NCBI GenBank assembly: GCA_035308365.1
Contig: DATGGU010000005.1
Span: 1 to 64,000 of the forward strand
Reading direction: 5' to 3'
DNA length: 64,000 bases
From: PALSA-505 sp035308365
GTDB lineage: Bacteria > Actinomycetota > Actinomycetes > Streptosporangiales > Streptosporangiaceae
Positions 24,607 to 31,995 of this stretch are shown here, in pieces. The notes under the pieces were generated by a model. That model had not been told where the DNA came from, ran no database searches, and saw only the letters and a list, made by a program, of their open reading frames with translations. How positions within the stretch are numbered: position 1 is the stretch's first letter; each line of letters begins with the position of its first letter. The position numbers were made by a program, and so were the translations under genes.

Positions 24607-26205
24607 TTAGGCCGGGCCGCCGCCCGCGCAGGCCGGGCTGACGGACTGGGTGTGGACTGTCTGGTAGAGGCAGTCGAACGTGCCGGGGTGAATGTAGGTC
24701 GCGCCGGGCGCCGAACCGGTGAACGCGCGCATGTAGTAGAGGCGGTCCACCTGGGGTTCGTTGCTGGGGACCTCGGAGGGGAGCGTTATCCCCGAATCGG
24801 CTCCGTCCATGAACAGGAAGGCATAGGCCTGCCGGCGTTGCGAGAAGCTGGTGCTGATGTTGTTCTGGCATCCGCTGGGCGGGTTGTACTGGGCCTGGTA
24901 GTAAACGGAGATCTCGTTGAGCCAGATCGACGTGCGGGAACCGTAGCCGATGCTGTAAAGGTCGTTCGCCATCTGAACGGTCTTCGAACGATAGCCAGGC
25001 GGCGGATAGGTATTGCCTGGATTGCCGGTGCAGTACTCGTAGTCGGAAATGTCGGTATACGGGTGAACGCCCCAGGTCCACGGCCTGACTCCGGTGCAGC
25101 CGCTGCAATTGTTCAGGTGCTGTGAATAGGTCTGCCAATAGGGCTGGCTGGTGACCGTCCCGTCCGTTCCCTCGACCGGCCCGGTCTGGGACGCCACGCC
25201 GCTGCTGTAGTCCCCGGCCACGATGCCGCTGTTGAGCTGGTTCGCGGCCGGGCCCGAGGTGAGCTGGCAACCGCTGCCGCAGGTGTTGAGGACGGCCATA
25301 TAGTATTGCGCGGCCAGCACCGGGCCGCACCAGTTGGTGTTCGTGCTCGACTTTCCGTTCGCCGTGCACGTGGCCGTGGAGAGCAGATATCCGGCGTTCG
25401 GGATGTAGAACTCCTGCGGGCTCTGCGGGATCGAGCCCAGCGAATTGCCGGCGGGCTGGGAGCTGGCGAAGTCGGGCTCACCCCAGGGCGAGATGATGTG
25501 TACCCGCGCGCCACAGGGATTGGTGGCACACGAGCCGCTGCCGCCGGGCGGCGGCCCTGCCGAACCGCTGAGCAGCACGCAGTCGTTTCCGCTCGGGTCC
25601 GAGCCGTAATCGCACAGGCTGTATTCGTCCACGAACGCGGTGATCGCCGTCCGGTAGTTGTCGATGGACGGGGCGAGTATGGCGTTGTAGGGAATGGATG
25701 GGCTGTTGAGGCTGGGATTCAGGTTCCGGTAGTCATAGTCCGGCTTGAACGCGATCTGGACCGCCACCCCGGCCTGCCTGGCCGCGTCGAGCCACCAGTC
25801 CAGGCAGGCCTGCTCGTTGGTGAGCGCCTGCAGATGGACCGATGCCCATTGGCTGCCCGGCGGGTCGTATTCGGTGACCGTCGGCGAATTCGCCGAGTCC
25901 GGCAGCGCGATATCCCACGGGACGCTCACCCGGACCGTGCCGGAATGCAGCCCCGAGAACCATCCCTGGCCGTCGACCGGATTCGGGTTCTCGTTGAGCA
26001 TGACCTGCTGCGCGGCAGGGCCGTTGACCGGCGGAGCACCGCCGTTGATCCACTGCTCGTTGTTGTCGCAGTTGTTGATCGAGCCGTCGTGGATTCCGAT
26101 CGTGATCGACGTGCCCGCCTGCGCGGCGGGTGCCGCCAGTGGCGAGATCGGCGCACAGACGGCCAGTGCTGCTACCAGGATTCCCGCGCCCGGCCTCATC
26201 CGCAT
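24607..26205 (-). CDS. Secreted glycoside-hydrolase-like protein (clan GH-A type), unassigned
   Basis: 532 residues from the ATG at 26203-26205, with GGAGGG upstream. Signal peptide 'GILVAALAVCAPISPLA', cut near 'AAQAG'. Two acidic motifs fit a (beta/alpha)8 glycosidase: 'RVHIISPWGEPDF' (place of the N-E-P acid/base motif, with Gly for Asn) and 'SIWLNEISVYY' (candidate nucleophile Glu near the end of a strand). At least ten Cys residues suggest disulfides. No CAZy family could be named, and substrate is unknown. The spacing of the two Glu motifs and the predicted TIM barrel are inference. The neighbouring LVIVD protein is also secreted. Confidence 0.6.
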   Translation of the reverse strand: MRMRPGAGILVAALAVCAPISPLAAPAAQAGTSITIGIHDGSINNCDNNEQWINGGAPPVNGPAAQQVMLNENPNPVDGQGWFSGLHSGTVRVSVPWDIALPDSANSPTVTEYDPPGSQWASVHLQALTNEQACLDWWLDAARQAGVAVQIAFKPDYDYRNLNPSLNSPSIPYNAILAPSIDNYRTAITAFVDEYSLCDYGSDPSGNDCVLLSGSAGPPPGGSGSCATNPCGARVHIISPWGEPDFASSQPAGNSLGSIPQSPQEFYIPNAGYLLSTATCTANGKSSTNTNWCGPVLAAQYYMAVLNTCGSGCQLTSGPAANQLNSGIVAGDYSSGVASQTGPVEGTDGTVTSQPYWQTYSQHLNNCSGCTGVRPWTWGVHPYTDISDYEYCTGNPGNTYPPPGYRSKTVQMANDLYSIGYGSRTSIWLNEISVYYQAQYNPPSGCQNNISTSFSQRRQAYAFLFMDGADSGITLPSEVPSNEPQVDRLYYMRAFTGSAPGATYIHPGTFDCLYQTVHTQSVSPACAGGGPA

Positions 26206-26278
26206 CGAGTCCCACCCTCCGAATGATGCACATAAAGTAGTCAATTCTTAACTTCTGGTGACATTACGTCATAGGCGG

Positions 26279-27538
26279 TTACCCGGTCAATGCGGTGGAC
26301 GGCTCGGCGTAGGCCTGGGCGACGGTGGCGCGGTTGAAGACCCGCCAGGTGGTGGCGGAGACGAGGGCGGCGACGGCGAAACCCACCCAGTAGGGTGCGG
26401 TCAGACCGAAGTTCGCCGCGACCACGCCACCTAGCAGGGCGCCGGCGCAGTTTCCGCCGGCCGAGACGAAGAGGGAGGTGCTGGCGACCCGGCCCATCAT
26501 CTCCGGCGGAGTCAGCCGTTGCCGCAGCGAGTTGCCCACGATGTTCCAGAGCGCGGCGTGTACGCCGAACGCGAACATCATGATCCCGACGACGTACACG
26601 CTGCGCGAGGTGGCCAGGGCGAGGTGGAAGCCTGCCTCGACCAGCAGGCCGATCCGGATGGTCCAGGTCGCGGTGACCAGCTTGATCAGCCGGTCGCCGA
26701 TGGCCGATCCGGTGAGGCTGCCGATGGCCACGCAGGTGAACAGCGTTCCGTAACCGACCGAGCCGAGGTGGAGCCGTTGCTTCACCAGCAGGACGAGCAC
26801 GGCCATGGCCGAGATGAGGGTCAGGTTCAGCAGGCCGATCAGGAACGTCATCGTGCGCAGCACCCGCTGGTGCACCAGCCAGCGGAAGCCCTCGGCCACC
26901 TCGGCCCGGACCGAGCGCGCCCGATGGGGAGTGACCGAGGGTTGCGGTGACACACGGTAGGTTCCGGCGACCAGGCCGATCAGAATGGCGCTGACCGCAT
27001 AGGTGCCTGCGTTGACGAAGAACGGGATGGAGGCCGCGACCACGAACATGTACCCGCCGAGCGGCCCGGCGATCATGTTCTGGGCCAGCGTGGTGCCGGC
27101 GACCAGCCAGCCGTTCGCCCGTTCCAGCCTGGCCCGTGGCACCACCGAGGGGATCATCGCCTGGCTCGCCGAGCGGAAGACGACCTCGCCCGTGTTGATG
27201 ATGAACAGCACCGCGTCCAGCAGGACGATGCTGGTATGGCCCAGCGCGATCGACGCGGCCAGGGCGCCCATGACGGCCACCCGGGTCCAGTCGATCATCA
27301 CCATCAACCGCCGCCGGTCCACCCGGTCGACCAGCACGCCGCCGGGCAGGGCGAACAGCAGCCAGGGCAGCCAGGTCACGCCGAACGTCGCGGCCACCAC
27401 CGTGGGGTTGCTGCTGCGCGAGGCGACGAGCAGCGGAGCCGCGATGGTGGCCAGGCCGCTGCCCAGGGCCGAGGTGGCGCTGGCCGTCCACAGCTTCACG
27501 AAACGTGAACCCAGCGCCTCTGCCTCTCGTCCTGCCAC
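26279..27538 (-). CDS. MFS transporter (MFS_3 type)
   Basis: About 419 residues from a GTG at 27536-27538; the open frame extends to 27808 but the extra part overlaps the nitrile hydratase alpha gene and is not protein-like. Twelve helices are visible from 'FVKLWTASATSALGSGLATI'; loop 'LVDRVDRRRLMVMIDW' is the A motif and 'WLVAGTTLAQNMIAGPLGGY' fits helix 5. The family includes exporters of siderophores and drugs. It lies 141 bases after the nitrile hydratase-like set on the same strand, so it could be co-transcribed; uptake or export of a nitrile or amide is speculation. Confidence 0.85.
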   Translation of the reverse strand: MAGREAEALGSRFVKLWTASATSALGSGLATIAAPLLVASRSSNPTVVAATFGVTWLPWLLFALPGGVLVDRVDRRRLMVMIDWTRVAVMGALAASIALGHTSIVLLDAVLFIINTGEVVFRSASQAMIPSVVPRARLERANGWLVAGTTLAQNMIAGPLGGYMFVVAASIPFFVNAGTYAVSAILIGLVAGTYRVSPQPSVTPHRARSVRAEVAEGFRWLVHQRVLRTMTFLIGLLNLTLISAMAVLVLLVKQRLHLGSVGYGTLFTCVAIGSLTGSAIGDRLIKLVTATWTIRIGLLVEAGFHLALATSRSVYVVGIMMFAFGVHAALWNIVGNSLRQRLTPPEMMGRVASTSLFVSAGGNCAGALLGGVVAANFGLTAPYWVGFAVAALVSATTWRVFNRATVAQAYAEPSTALTG

Positions 27539-27678
27539 GTCGAGCGACGGTACCTGAGCGCGCAGGCCGGCCCGAACGATTATTTCCGTGCCCGGCGTGA
27601 TTTGCGGGCAAGATGGCCCGGCGGATGAGCTTCTGGTGCGCCCGGTGACCGCGGCGGATGCGCAAAGAACTGTGACGG

Positions 27679-28257
27679 CTACCGGATGGCGGTGCCGATG
27701 AGGCCGTCGCGGGTGACCAGAGAGGCGAGGGTGTCCTCGTCGATGTCGCCAGCGCCCTCCGGTGGCACGGGCAGCACCAGGTAGCGGGTCTCGGAGTTCG
27801 CGTCCCACACCTGGATCTCGGTGCCGCCCGGCAGTTCGAGGCCGAATTCGGCCAGCACGGCGCGCGGCTCGCGGACCGCGCGGGACCGGTAGGCGAAGCT
27901 CTTGTACCAGCTTGGCGAGGGTCCGAGCAGGGCCGTCGGGTAGCAGGAGCAGAGCGTGCAGACGATCATGTTGTGCACGTCCGGCGTGTTCTCGACCACG
28001 GTCAGCCGGTAGTGGCCGACGGGCAGGCCCAGCTCGGCGGTGGCCGCGTTGCCGTCGGCCAGCAGGCGGCTCCGGTACCCGGGGTCGGTCCAGGCCCGGG
28101 CGACCATCCGGGCACCGTTGGACGGCGAGGCCGAGGCGAACACCTGGGTCAGCACCCCGTCCAGCTCGGCGTCGGTGGCCAGCCCGGCTGCGATCAGCCG
28201 TTCTTCCAGCCTGCGCACCCGCGCCGCGACGGGAAGCTCACCATGGTCGCCGGTCAC
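27679..28257 (-). CDS. Nitrile hydratase alpha / thiocyanate hydrolase gamma subunit
   Basis: 192 residues from a GTG that overlaps the upstream stop by 4 bases. The metal claw 'VCTLCSC' (Cys100, Cys103, Cys105) is of the cobalt type, since Thr replaces the Ser usual in iron enzymes; the motif 'SWYKSFAYRSRAVREPRAVL' follows as in the family. In these enzymes the Cys residues are oxidised and coordinate Co(III), hydrating nitriles to amides or splitting thiocyanate. The beta part is encoded by the two genes just upstream, so the enzyme would have three different chains. Confidence 0.9.
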   Translation of the reverse strand: MTGDHGELPVAARVRRLEERLIAAGLATDAELDGVLTQVFASASPSNGARMVARAWTDPGYRSRLLADGNAATAELGLPVGHYRLTVVENTPDVHNMIVCTLCSCYPTALLGPSPSWYKSFAYRSRAVREPRAVLAEFGLELPGGTEIQVWDANSETRYLVLPVPPEGAGDIDEDTLASLVTRDGLIGTAIR

Positions 28258-28520
28258 GCGATCTCCTCCAGGTAGGACTCCCACAGGTCAAGGGTTACCG
28301 AGTGGGTACCGCTGCCCCACAGCTCGGCCGCGCCGAACCGCACCGCGTAGACCGGCTCGGCCCGGGAGATCCCGCGGACGACCAGATCGGGCAGCGGCCA
28401 GGTGCCGCGGACCGCTAGCACCTCGCCGGCGTGGCCGCGAACGTAACGCGGCAGTCTGGTGTGACCGTCCGGGTCGGCGGTGCGGGCGCGCACCCGGGCG
28501 CCCACGGCGAACCTAGTCAT
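28254..28520 (-). CDS. Nitrile hydratase beta, C-terminal half (thiocyanate hydrolase alpha-like)
   Basis: 88 residues. Matches the C-terminal SH3-like half of nitrile hydratase beta: 'FAVGARVRARTADPDGHTRLPRY', 'RGHAGEVLAVRG', 'EPVYAVRFGAAELWG', 'VTLDLWESYLEEI'. In ordinary nitrile hydratases this half is fused to the N-terminal half; here the two are separate genes overlapping by 8 bases. The half-subunit organisation is that of thiocyanate hydrolase (scnA) and of toyocamycin nitrile hydratase. Confidence 0.88.
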   Translation of the reverse strand: MTRFAVGARVRARTADPDGHTRLPRYVRGHAGEVLAVRGTWPLPDLVVRGISRAEPVYAVRFGAAELWGSGTHSVTLDLWESYLEEIA

Positions 28521-28791
28521 CGGGCAGCAGGCCCTTCTCGGCGAGCAGCATCTCGGCCGCCCGCAGCCAGCGCTCGTAGTACGACAGGGTCAGGTATTCG
28601 GCGGGCGGAATGCGCTCGATGGCGTCGCGGAGCTCGTCGAACTCCTTGTTGATCAGCCCACGGCTCTGTAGCGTGCGCACGATGGCGTACACCCGGGCTT
28701 CCCAGTCGGCGTGGAAGAACCGCCCATCGTCATCGTCGGCCGGGACAGGACCGAACCCGGTCTGCCCACCCATGTCGCTCACCCGGCTCAC
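28513..28791 (-). CDS. Nitrile hydratase beta, N-terminal half (thiocyanate hydrolase beta-like)
   Basis: 92 residues. 'DMGGQTGFGPVPADDDD', 'FHADWEARVYAIVRTLQ' and 'IPPAEYLTLSYYERWL' are the N-terminal signatures of nitrile hydratase beta. The protein ends after the helical region and the next gene supplies the SH3-like half. Gene order (beta-N, beta-C, alpha) equals the scnB-scnA-scnC order known for thiocyanate hydrolase. No activator gene is seen nearby, although a P47K- or p14K-type activator is normally needed by cobalt nitrile hydratases. Confidence 0.88.
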   Translation of the reverse strand: MSRVSDMGGQTGFGPVPADDDDGRFFHADWEARVYAIVRTLQSRGLINKEFDELRDAIERIPPAEYLTLSYYERWLRAAEMLLAEKGLLPDD

Positions 28792-28847
28792 ATGGCCACG
28801 GTATCCCGGACGACGGTGGTGCGGGCGGCCGATTAGCGGTGTGAGCG

Positions 28848-30221
28848 GTGGGTAGCCGCTACGGCATGTCGTCTGCCAGCACTGCCGTGCTCGCCAGCCG
28901 GTACCGGCTGGAGCGGCGGATCGCGACCGGCGGCTATGGCGAGGTGTGGCGCGGAACCGATCTCACGCTGGGCCGGCCGGTGGCCATCAAGCTGCTGCTG
29001 GCCGGATATGCCCAGCAGCCGGAAACCCTGGCCCGGTTCCGGGCTGAGGCCATGCACGCCGCGGCGCTGGCGCACCCGAACATCGCGTGCGTCTACGACT
29101 ACGCCGAGGCGGATCCGCCGTTCCTGGTGATGGAGTTCGTGGCCGGGCCATCGCTGGCCAGCCTGCTGGCGAGCGGGCCGATGGCCCCGGCGAAGGTGAT
29201 GGACATCGTCGCACAGACGGCATCCGGCCTGGACGCGGCGCACCGGGCGGGCCTGGTTCACCGGGACGTCAAGCCGGGCAACCTGCTGCTGAGCCAGGGC
29301 AGCGTGGTGAAGATAACCGACTTCGGCATCTCATATGCGGCGGGCTCAGCGCCGATCACCATGGACGGGTCGCTGATGGGCACGCCCGGCTATATCGCAC
29401 CGGAGCGGATCAGCGGCAGCCCGGCCAGCCCGGCGAGCGATCTGTACTCGCTCGGCGTCGTCGCCTATGAGTGCCTGGCCGGCGCCGCGCCGTTCGCGGG
29501 GACTGGACTGGAGATCGCGCTGGCGCACCGGGACCGTCCTATGCCATCGTTGCCGGCGTCCATTCCGGCCGATGTGGCCGCGCTGGTGGGCGAGCTCACC
29601 GCGAAGGATCCCCGGCAGCGGCCGGCGAGTGCCGGTGAGGTGGCTCAGCGGGCCGCGCAGATGCGCGACCGGCTGGGCGGCGGCGCGACCGTCGAGGCGG
29701 CTGGGCAGGAGCCGGTGGCCGGCCCGGTCCCGACGCGCCGGTACGAGGCCGGCCCGCCGCAGTTGCCAGGATCCGGCCGGCGGTTCGGCTGGCCGGCTTG
29801 GGTCGCCGCCGCAGTCATCGTGGCGGCGGCAGTGCTCGGTTTGGCCCTGGCGAACGCGTTCAAGCCGGTGCGGTCTGCCCACGTGGGGGCGCCGGCATCC
29901 ACGCCGGCATCCAGCCAGCGGCCGGCCACCAGCACGATGGTGCGGGTCAACGCCGGTTCCCTGGCCGGGCAGCCGGTGGACCAGGTGGTCAGCAGGCTGC
30001 GCCAGCTCGGCCTGGACCCACGGGTGCAGTGGCAGCGGACCGGTCAGCAGCCGCCCGGCCGGGTCCTCACCGTGCAGCCCGCCGGCGAGCTGGCCAGAGG
30101 CAGCCTGGTCACGGTGCTGGCCGCGGCGAAGCCCGCTCACCAGGCAGGACCCGGTCATGGGGGCGATGGGCATCATCATCGCCACGGCCCTGGGGGCGGC
30201 CCGGGCAACAGCAACGGCTAG
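28848..30221 (+). CDS. Serine/threonine protein kinase with one PASTA domain
   Basis: 457 residues from a GTG at 28848; the ATG at 28866 is equally plausible. Kinase domain ~15-275 with all key motifs: 'IATGGYGEVWRG', catalytic 'VAIKLL', 'VHRDVKPGNLLL', 'ITDFGISYA' and 'GTPGYIAPERI'. A TM helix ('WPAWVAAAVIVAAAVLGLAL') leads to an extracellular PASTA domain (~365-430), which in PknB proteins binds muropeptides or lipid II. The tail is His/Gly-rich. A role in cell-wall sensing is inferred from the PASTA domain. It is transcribed away from the nitrile hydratase set. Confidence 0.94.
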   Translation: MGSRYGMSSASTAVLASRYRLERRIATGGYGEVWRGTDLTLGRPVAIKLLLAGYAQQPETLARFRAEAMHAAALAHPNIACVYDYAEADPPFLVMEFVAGPSLASLLASGPMAPAKVMDIVAQTASGLDAAHRAGLVHRDVKPGNLLLSQGSVVKITDFGISYAAGSAPITMDGSLMGTPGYIAPERISGSPASPASDLYSLGVVAYECLAGAAPFAGTGLEIALAHRDRPMPSLPASIPADVAALVGELTAKDPRQRPASAGEVAQRAAQMRDRLGGGATVEAAGQEPVAGPVPTRRYEAGPPQLPGSGRRFGWPAWVAAAVIVAAAVLGLALANAFKPVRSAHVGAPASTPASSQRPATSTMVRVNAGSLAGQPVDQVVSRLRQLGLDPRVQWQRTGQQPPGRVLTVQPAGELARGSLVTVLAAAKPAHQAGPGHGGDGHHHRHGPGGGPGNSNG

Positions 30222-30546
30222 CGGCGAGACCGCACGGGCCTATCTGGGCGGGCGCCGGGTGGCTGACGGATCTGGTGAGCGCCCAGCCGGATCCGGCCAC
30301 GAACAGGACAAGCGCGGACACCAGGCCCGAGGCGACGAGGCAGGCGCGCCGCTGGCACGCTTTGCGGCTCGCCGCGATCCTGGCCATCAGCCGCTGCTGG
30401 GCGGGTGATGGTGCGCCGTGGCGATTCGCCCGGTGGGCCCGGGGCGGGATGGCGGCCCGCGGTGGCGGGCCACCACCGCTGGCGCCCGAACCTGCCGGGC
30501 CACCCGCCCGGAAGAAGGGTTCGTATGGATCCCCTGAGCCAGCCAT
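30109..30546 (-). CDS. Possible membrane-anchored protein, overlapping the kinase 3' end
   Basis: 145 residues from an ATG with GGGGAG 4 bases upstream. Pro/Gly-rich first half, then a basic stretch and one TM helix ('CLVASGLVSALVLFVAGSGWAL'). The last ~37 codons overlap the kinase tail on the other strand, and the sequence after the helix looks like shadow translation, so the true end may be mis-set. Retained because the start signal and helix are good. Confidence 0.4.
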   Translation of the reverse strand: MAGSGDPYEPFFRAGGPAGSGASGGGPPPRAAIPPRAHRANRHGAPSPAQQRLMARIAASRKACQRRACLVASGLVSALVLFVAGSGWALTRSVSHPAPAQIGPCGLAASRCCCPGRPQGRGDDDAHRPHDRVLPGERASPRPAP

Positions 30547-30767
30547 GACTCCCCCAGGAATGTCTGAGCTGCCCTGCAGGTTACTCGTCCGCGGGTGGCC
30601 GGGCTGGGAAGCGAGGCCAGGCCGGATAGGTCTGCCCCTCTTGGCGACAGATGTGTCTTCCACCCGGGGTCAGAAATGACATACCTGACGGCGCGGGCCT
30701 GCGCCGGTGGGCTGGCCCGCGCCGTCGGGGCCGGCCGCCGCTGCGGCGGCCGGGAGCCGCGCCGCTG

Positions 30768-30881
30768 TCAGGCCTGTTCGCCCTGGCTCGCGGCGCGGCG
30801 GCGGCGGACCAGCATGCCCGCTCCGGCGAGTGCGGTCATGAGAATCGTCAGGCGCAGGCCGTTCTTTATCCAAGTTCGCAT
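30768..30881 (-). CDS. 37-residue single-TM protein
   Basis: ATG with GGGGGAG 7 bases upstream. The product has the basic head MRTWIKNGLR, one helix ('LTILMTALAGAGMLV') and the basic tail 'RRRRAASQGEQA'. It is divergent from the chaplin-like gene, with about 275 bases between their starts. The good ribosome site and charge pattern support it, but no family is recognised. Confidence 0.55.
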   Translation of the reverse strand: MRTWIKNGLRLTILMTALAGAGMLVRRRRAASQGEQA

Positions 30882-31155
30882 CGAATGCTCCCCCTTGCAT
30901 ATGGACGGCTTACCGGCCGTCGTGTCATGCTCCATTCCCATTGTTCCGCACTCCACGCCCGGATGTCCCGGCTCGTTAATATGCAAGTAATGTTCCGCAC
31001 CGGCGGATTTCGGTGGTTTGTGCAGGGCTTTTTTTGGTGCCGGCACACCGAATAAGCCTCCTGGCGGCAGGGTAACTAGTAAGGTTTCACCGGCAAGCTG
31101 GAACCAGCGATCCAGCAGGTTTCGGGGGTCCAACCAAAAAGGGAGATTTAGAAGT

Positions 31156-31749
31156 ATGTTCCAGAAAAGCCGTGTTCTCGCGGTCGCCGCAGTGGCGGCG
31201 GGGACTATCGGCCTGTGGGCATCGGCGGCCAGCGCTGGCACCGGCACCGCCATCGGCCCGTCCGGTGACAACGGTGGCCTTGTGAACCTCAGCCACAACC
31301 AGGTTCCGCTGCAGGGCTGCGGCAACGAGGTCCCGGTCAACGTCCTGGGCGTTCAGGTCCCGGTGGACCGCATCGCGGCGGCGATCGGCCTGCTGAGCAC
31401 CGAGCCCGCGGCCGCTGCCCAGAACTCGAGCTGCAAGCAAGGCTCCGCGCAGAACAACATGACGTCCTCGGTCAGGGTCAAGAAGCCGATGCGCGCCCGC
31501 GGCGTCCACATGCGGGGCAGGGGCTGGAGCTTCACCTTCAAGGGGGCGTCCGGTGACAACGGTGGCCTGGTGAATGTCAGCCACAACCAGGTTCCGCTGC
31601 AGGTCTGCAACAACCGCGTTCCGGTCAACGTGCTGGGCGTTCAGGTTCCGGTGGACCAGGTGGCCGGTGCCCTGGGCATCCTTTCCCCGGGCTCGGAAGT
31701 GGGCGCGCAGAACTCGAGCTGCAAGCAGGCGTCCGGCCAGAACAACTAG
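31156..31749 (+). CDS. Secreted chaplin-like protein with two repeats
   Basis: 197 residues from the ATG at 31156. Signal peptide 'VLAVAAVAAGTIGLWA', cut near 'SAASAG'. Two copies of a ~60-residue unit (about 36-95 and 132-191) share 'GDNGGLVN', 'SHNQVPLQ', 'VPVNVLGVQVPVD' and 'AQNSSCKQ'. Cys pairs 55/93 and 151/189 have the same 38-residue spacing. Val-rich alternating strands with two Cys per unit are typical of chaplins, the amyloid-forming coat proteins of aerial hyphae and spores. The unit is not a standard chaplin, so this is a similarity call. A basic, Arg/Lys-rich linker (106-123) separates the units. A bldC gene at 55.4 kb fits a developmental lifestyle. Confidence 0.75.
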   Translation: MFQKSRVLAVAAVAAGTIGLWASAASAGTGTAIGPSGDNGGLVNLSHNQVPLQGCGNEVPVNVLGVQVPVDRIAAAIGLLSTEPAAAAQNSSCKQGSAQNNMTSSVRVKKPMRARGVHMRGRGWSFTFKGASGDNGGLVNVSHNQVPLQVCNNRVPVNVLGVQVPVDQVAGALGILSPGSEVGAQNSSCKQASGQNN

Positions 31750-31833
31750 GCCCTCGTTTCACGAAGGCCGAGCGGGGATCGTGGTAAAGGCCGCGCCGCC
31801 AGCGCTGCGTTCCGGTTATCCCCGTAAGCAAGG

Positions 31834-31876
31834 ACGAAGAACCCCGCGCGTTGCCGGACGCGCGGGGGTTCTTCGT
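31834..31876 (+). terminator. Terminator after the chaplin-like gene
   Basis: acgaagaacccc-gcgcg (31834-31850) pairs with its complement at 31859-31876 with one bulged C, around an 8-nt loop. It lies 85 bases after the stop. Confidence 0.8.
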
Positions 31877-31995
31877 CTGATCCAGCATATCGGAGTATCC
31901 GGCAATAGATGTGCCCTTGACTGGTGCTGGCCAAACGCACCCGCTGGGCAGCCTGTTTCCGGCCGTTTTGTGTTATTCGCTTCCTTACGGTGCAC

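Noticed and set aside
25306..26226. Plus-strand frame of 306 codons across the glycosidase-like gene
   Set aside because: Antisense shadow; the minus-strand frame has a signal peptide, a ribosome site and coherent motifs.
28254..28791. Frameshifted single nitrile hydratase beta gene
   Set aside because: Each half has its own start and stop with a short overlap, and the break falls at the domain boundary used by natural three-chain enzymes, so a true split is more likely, although an error cannot be fully excluded.
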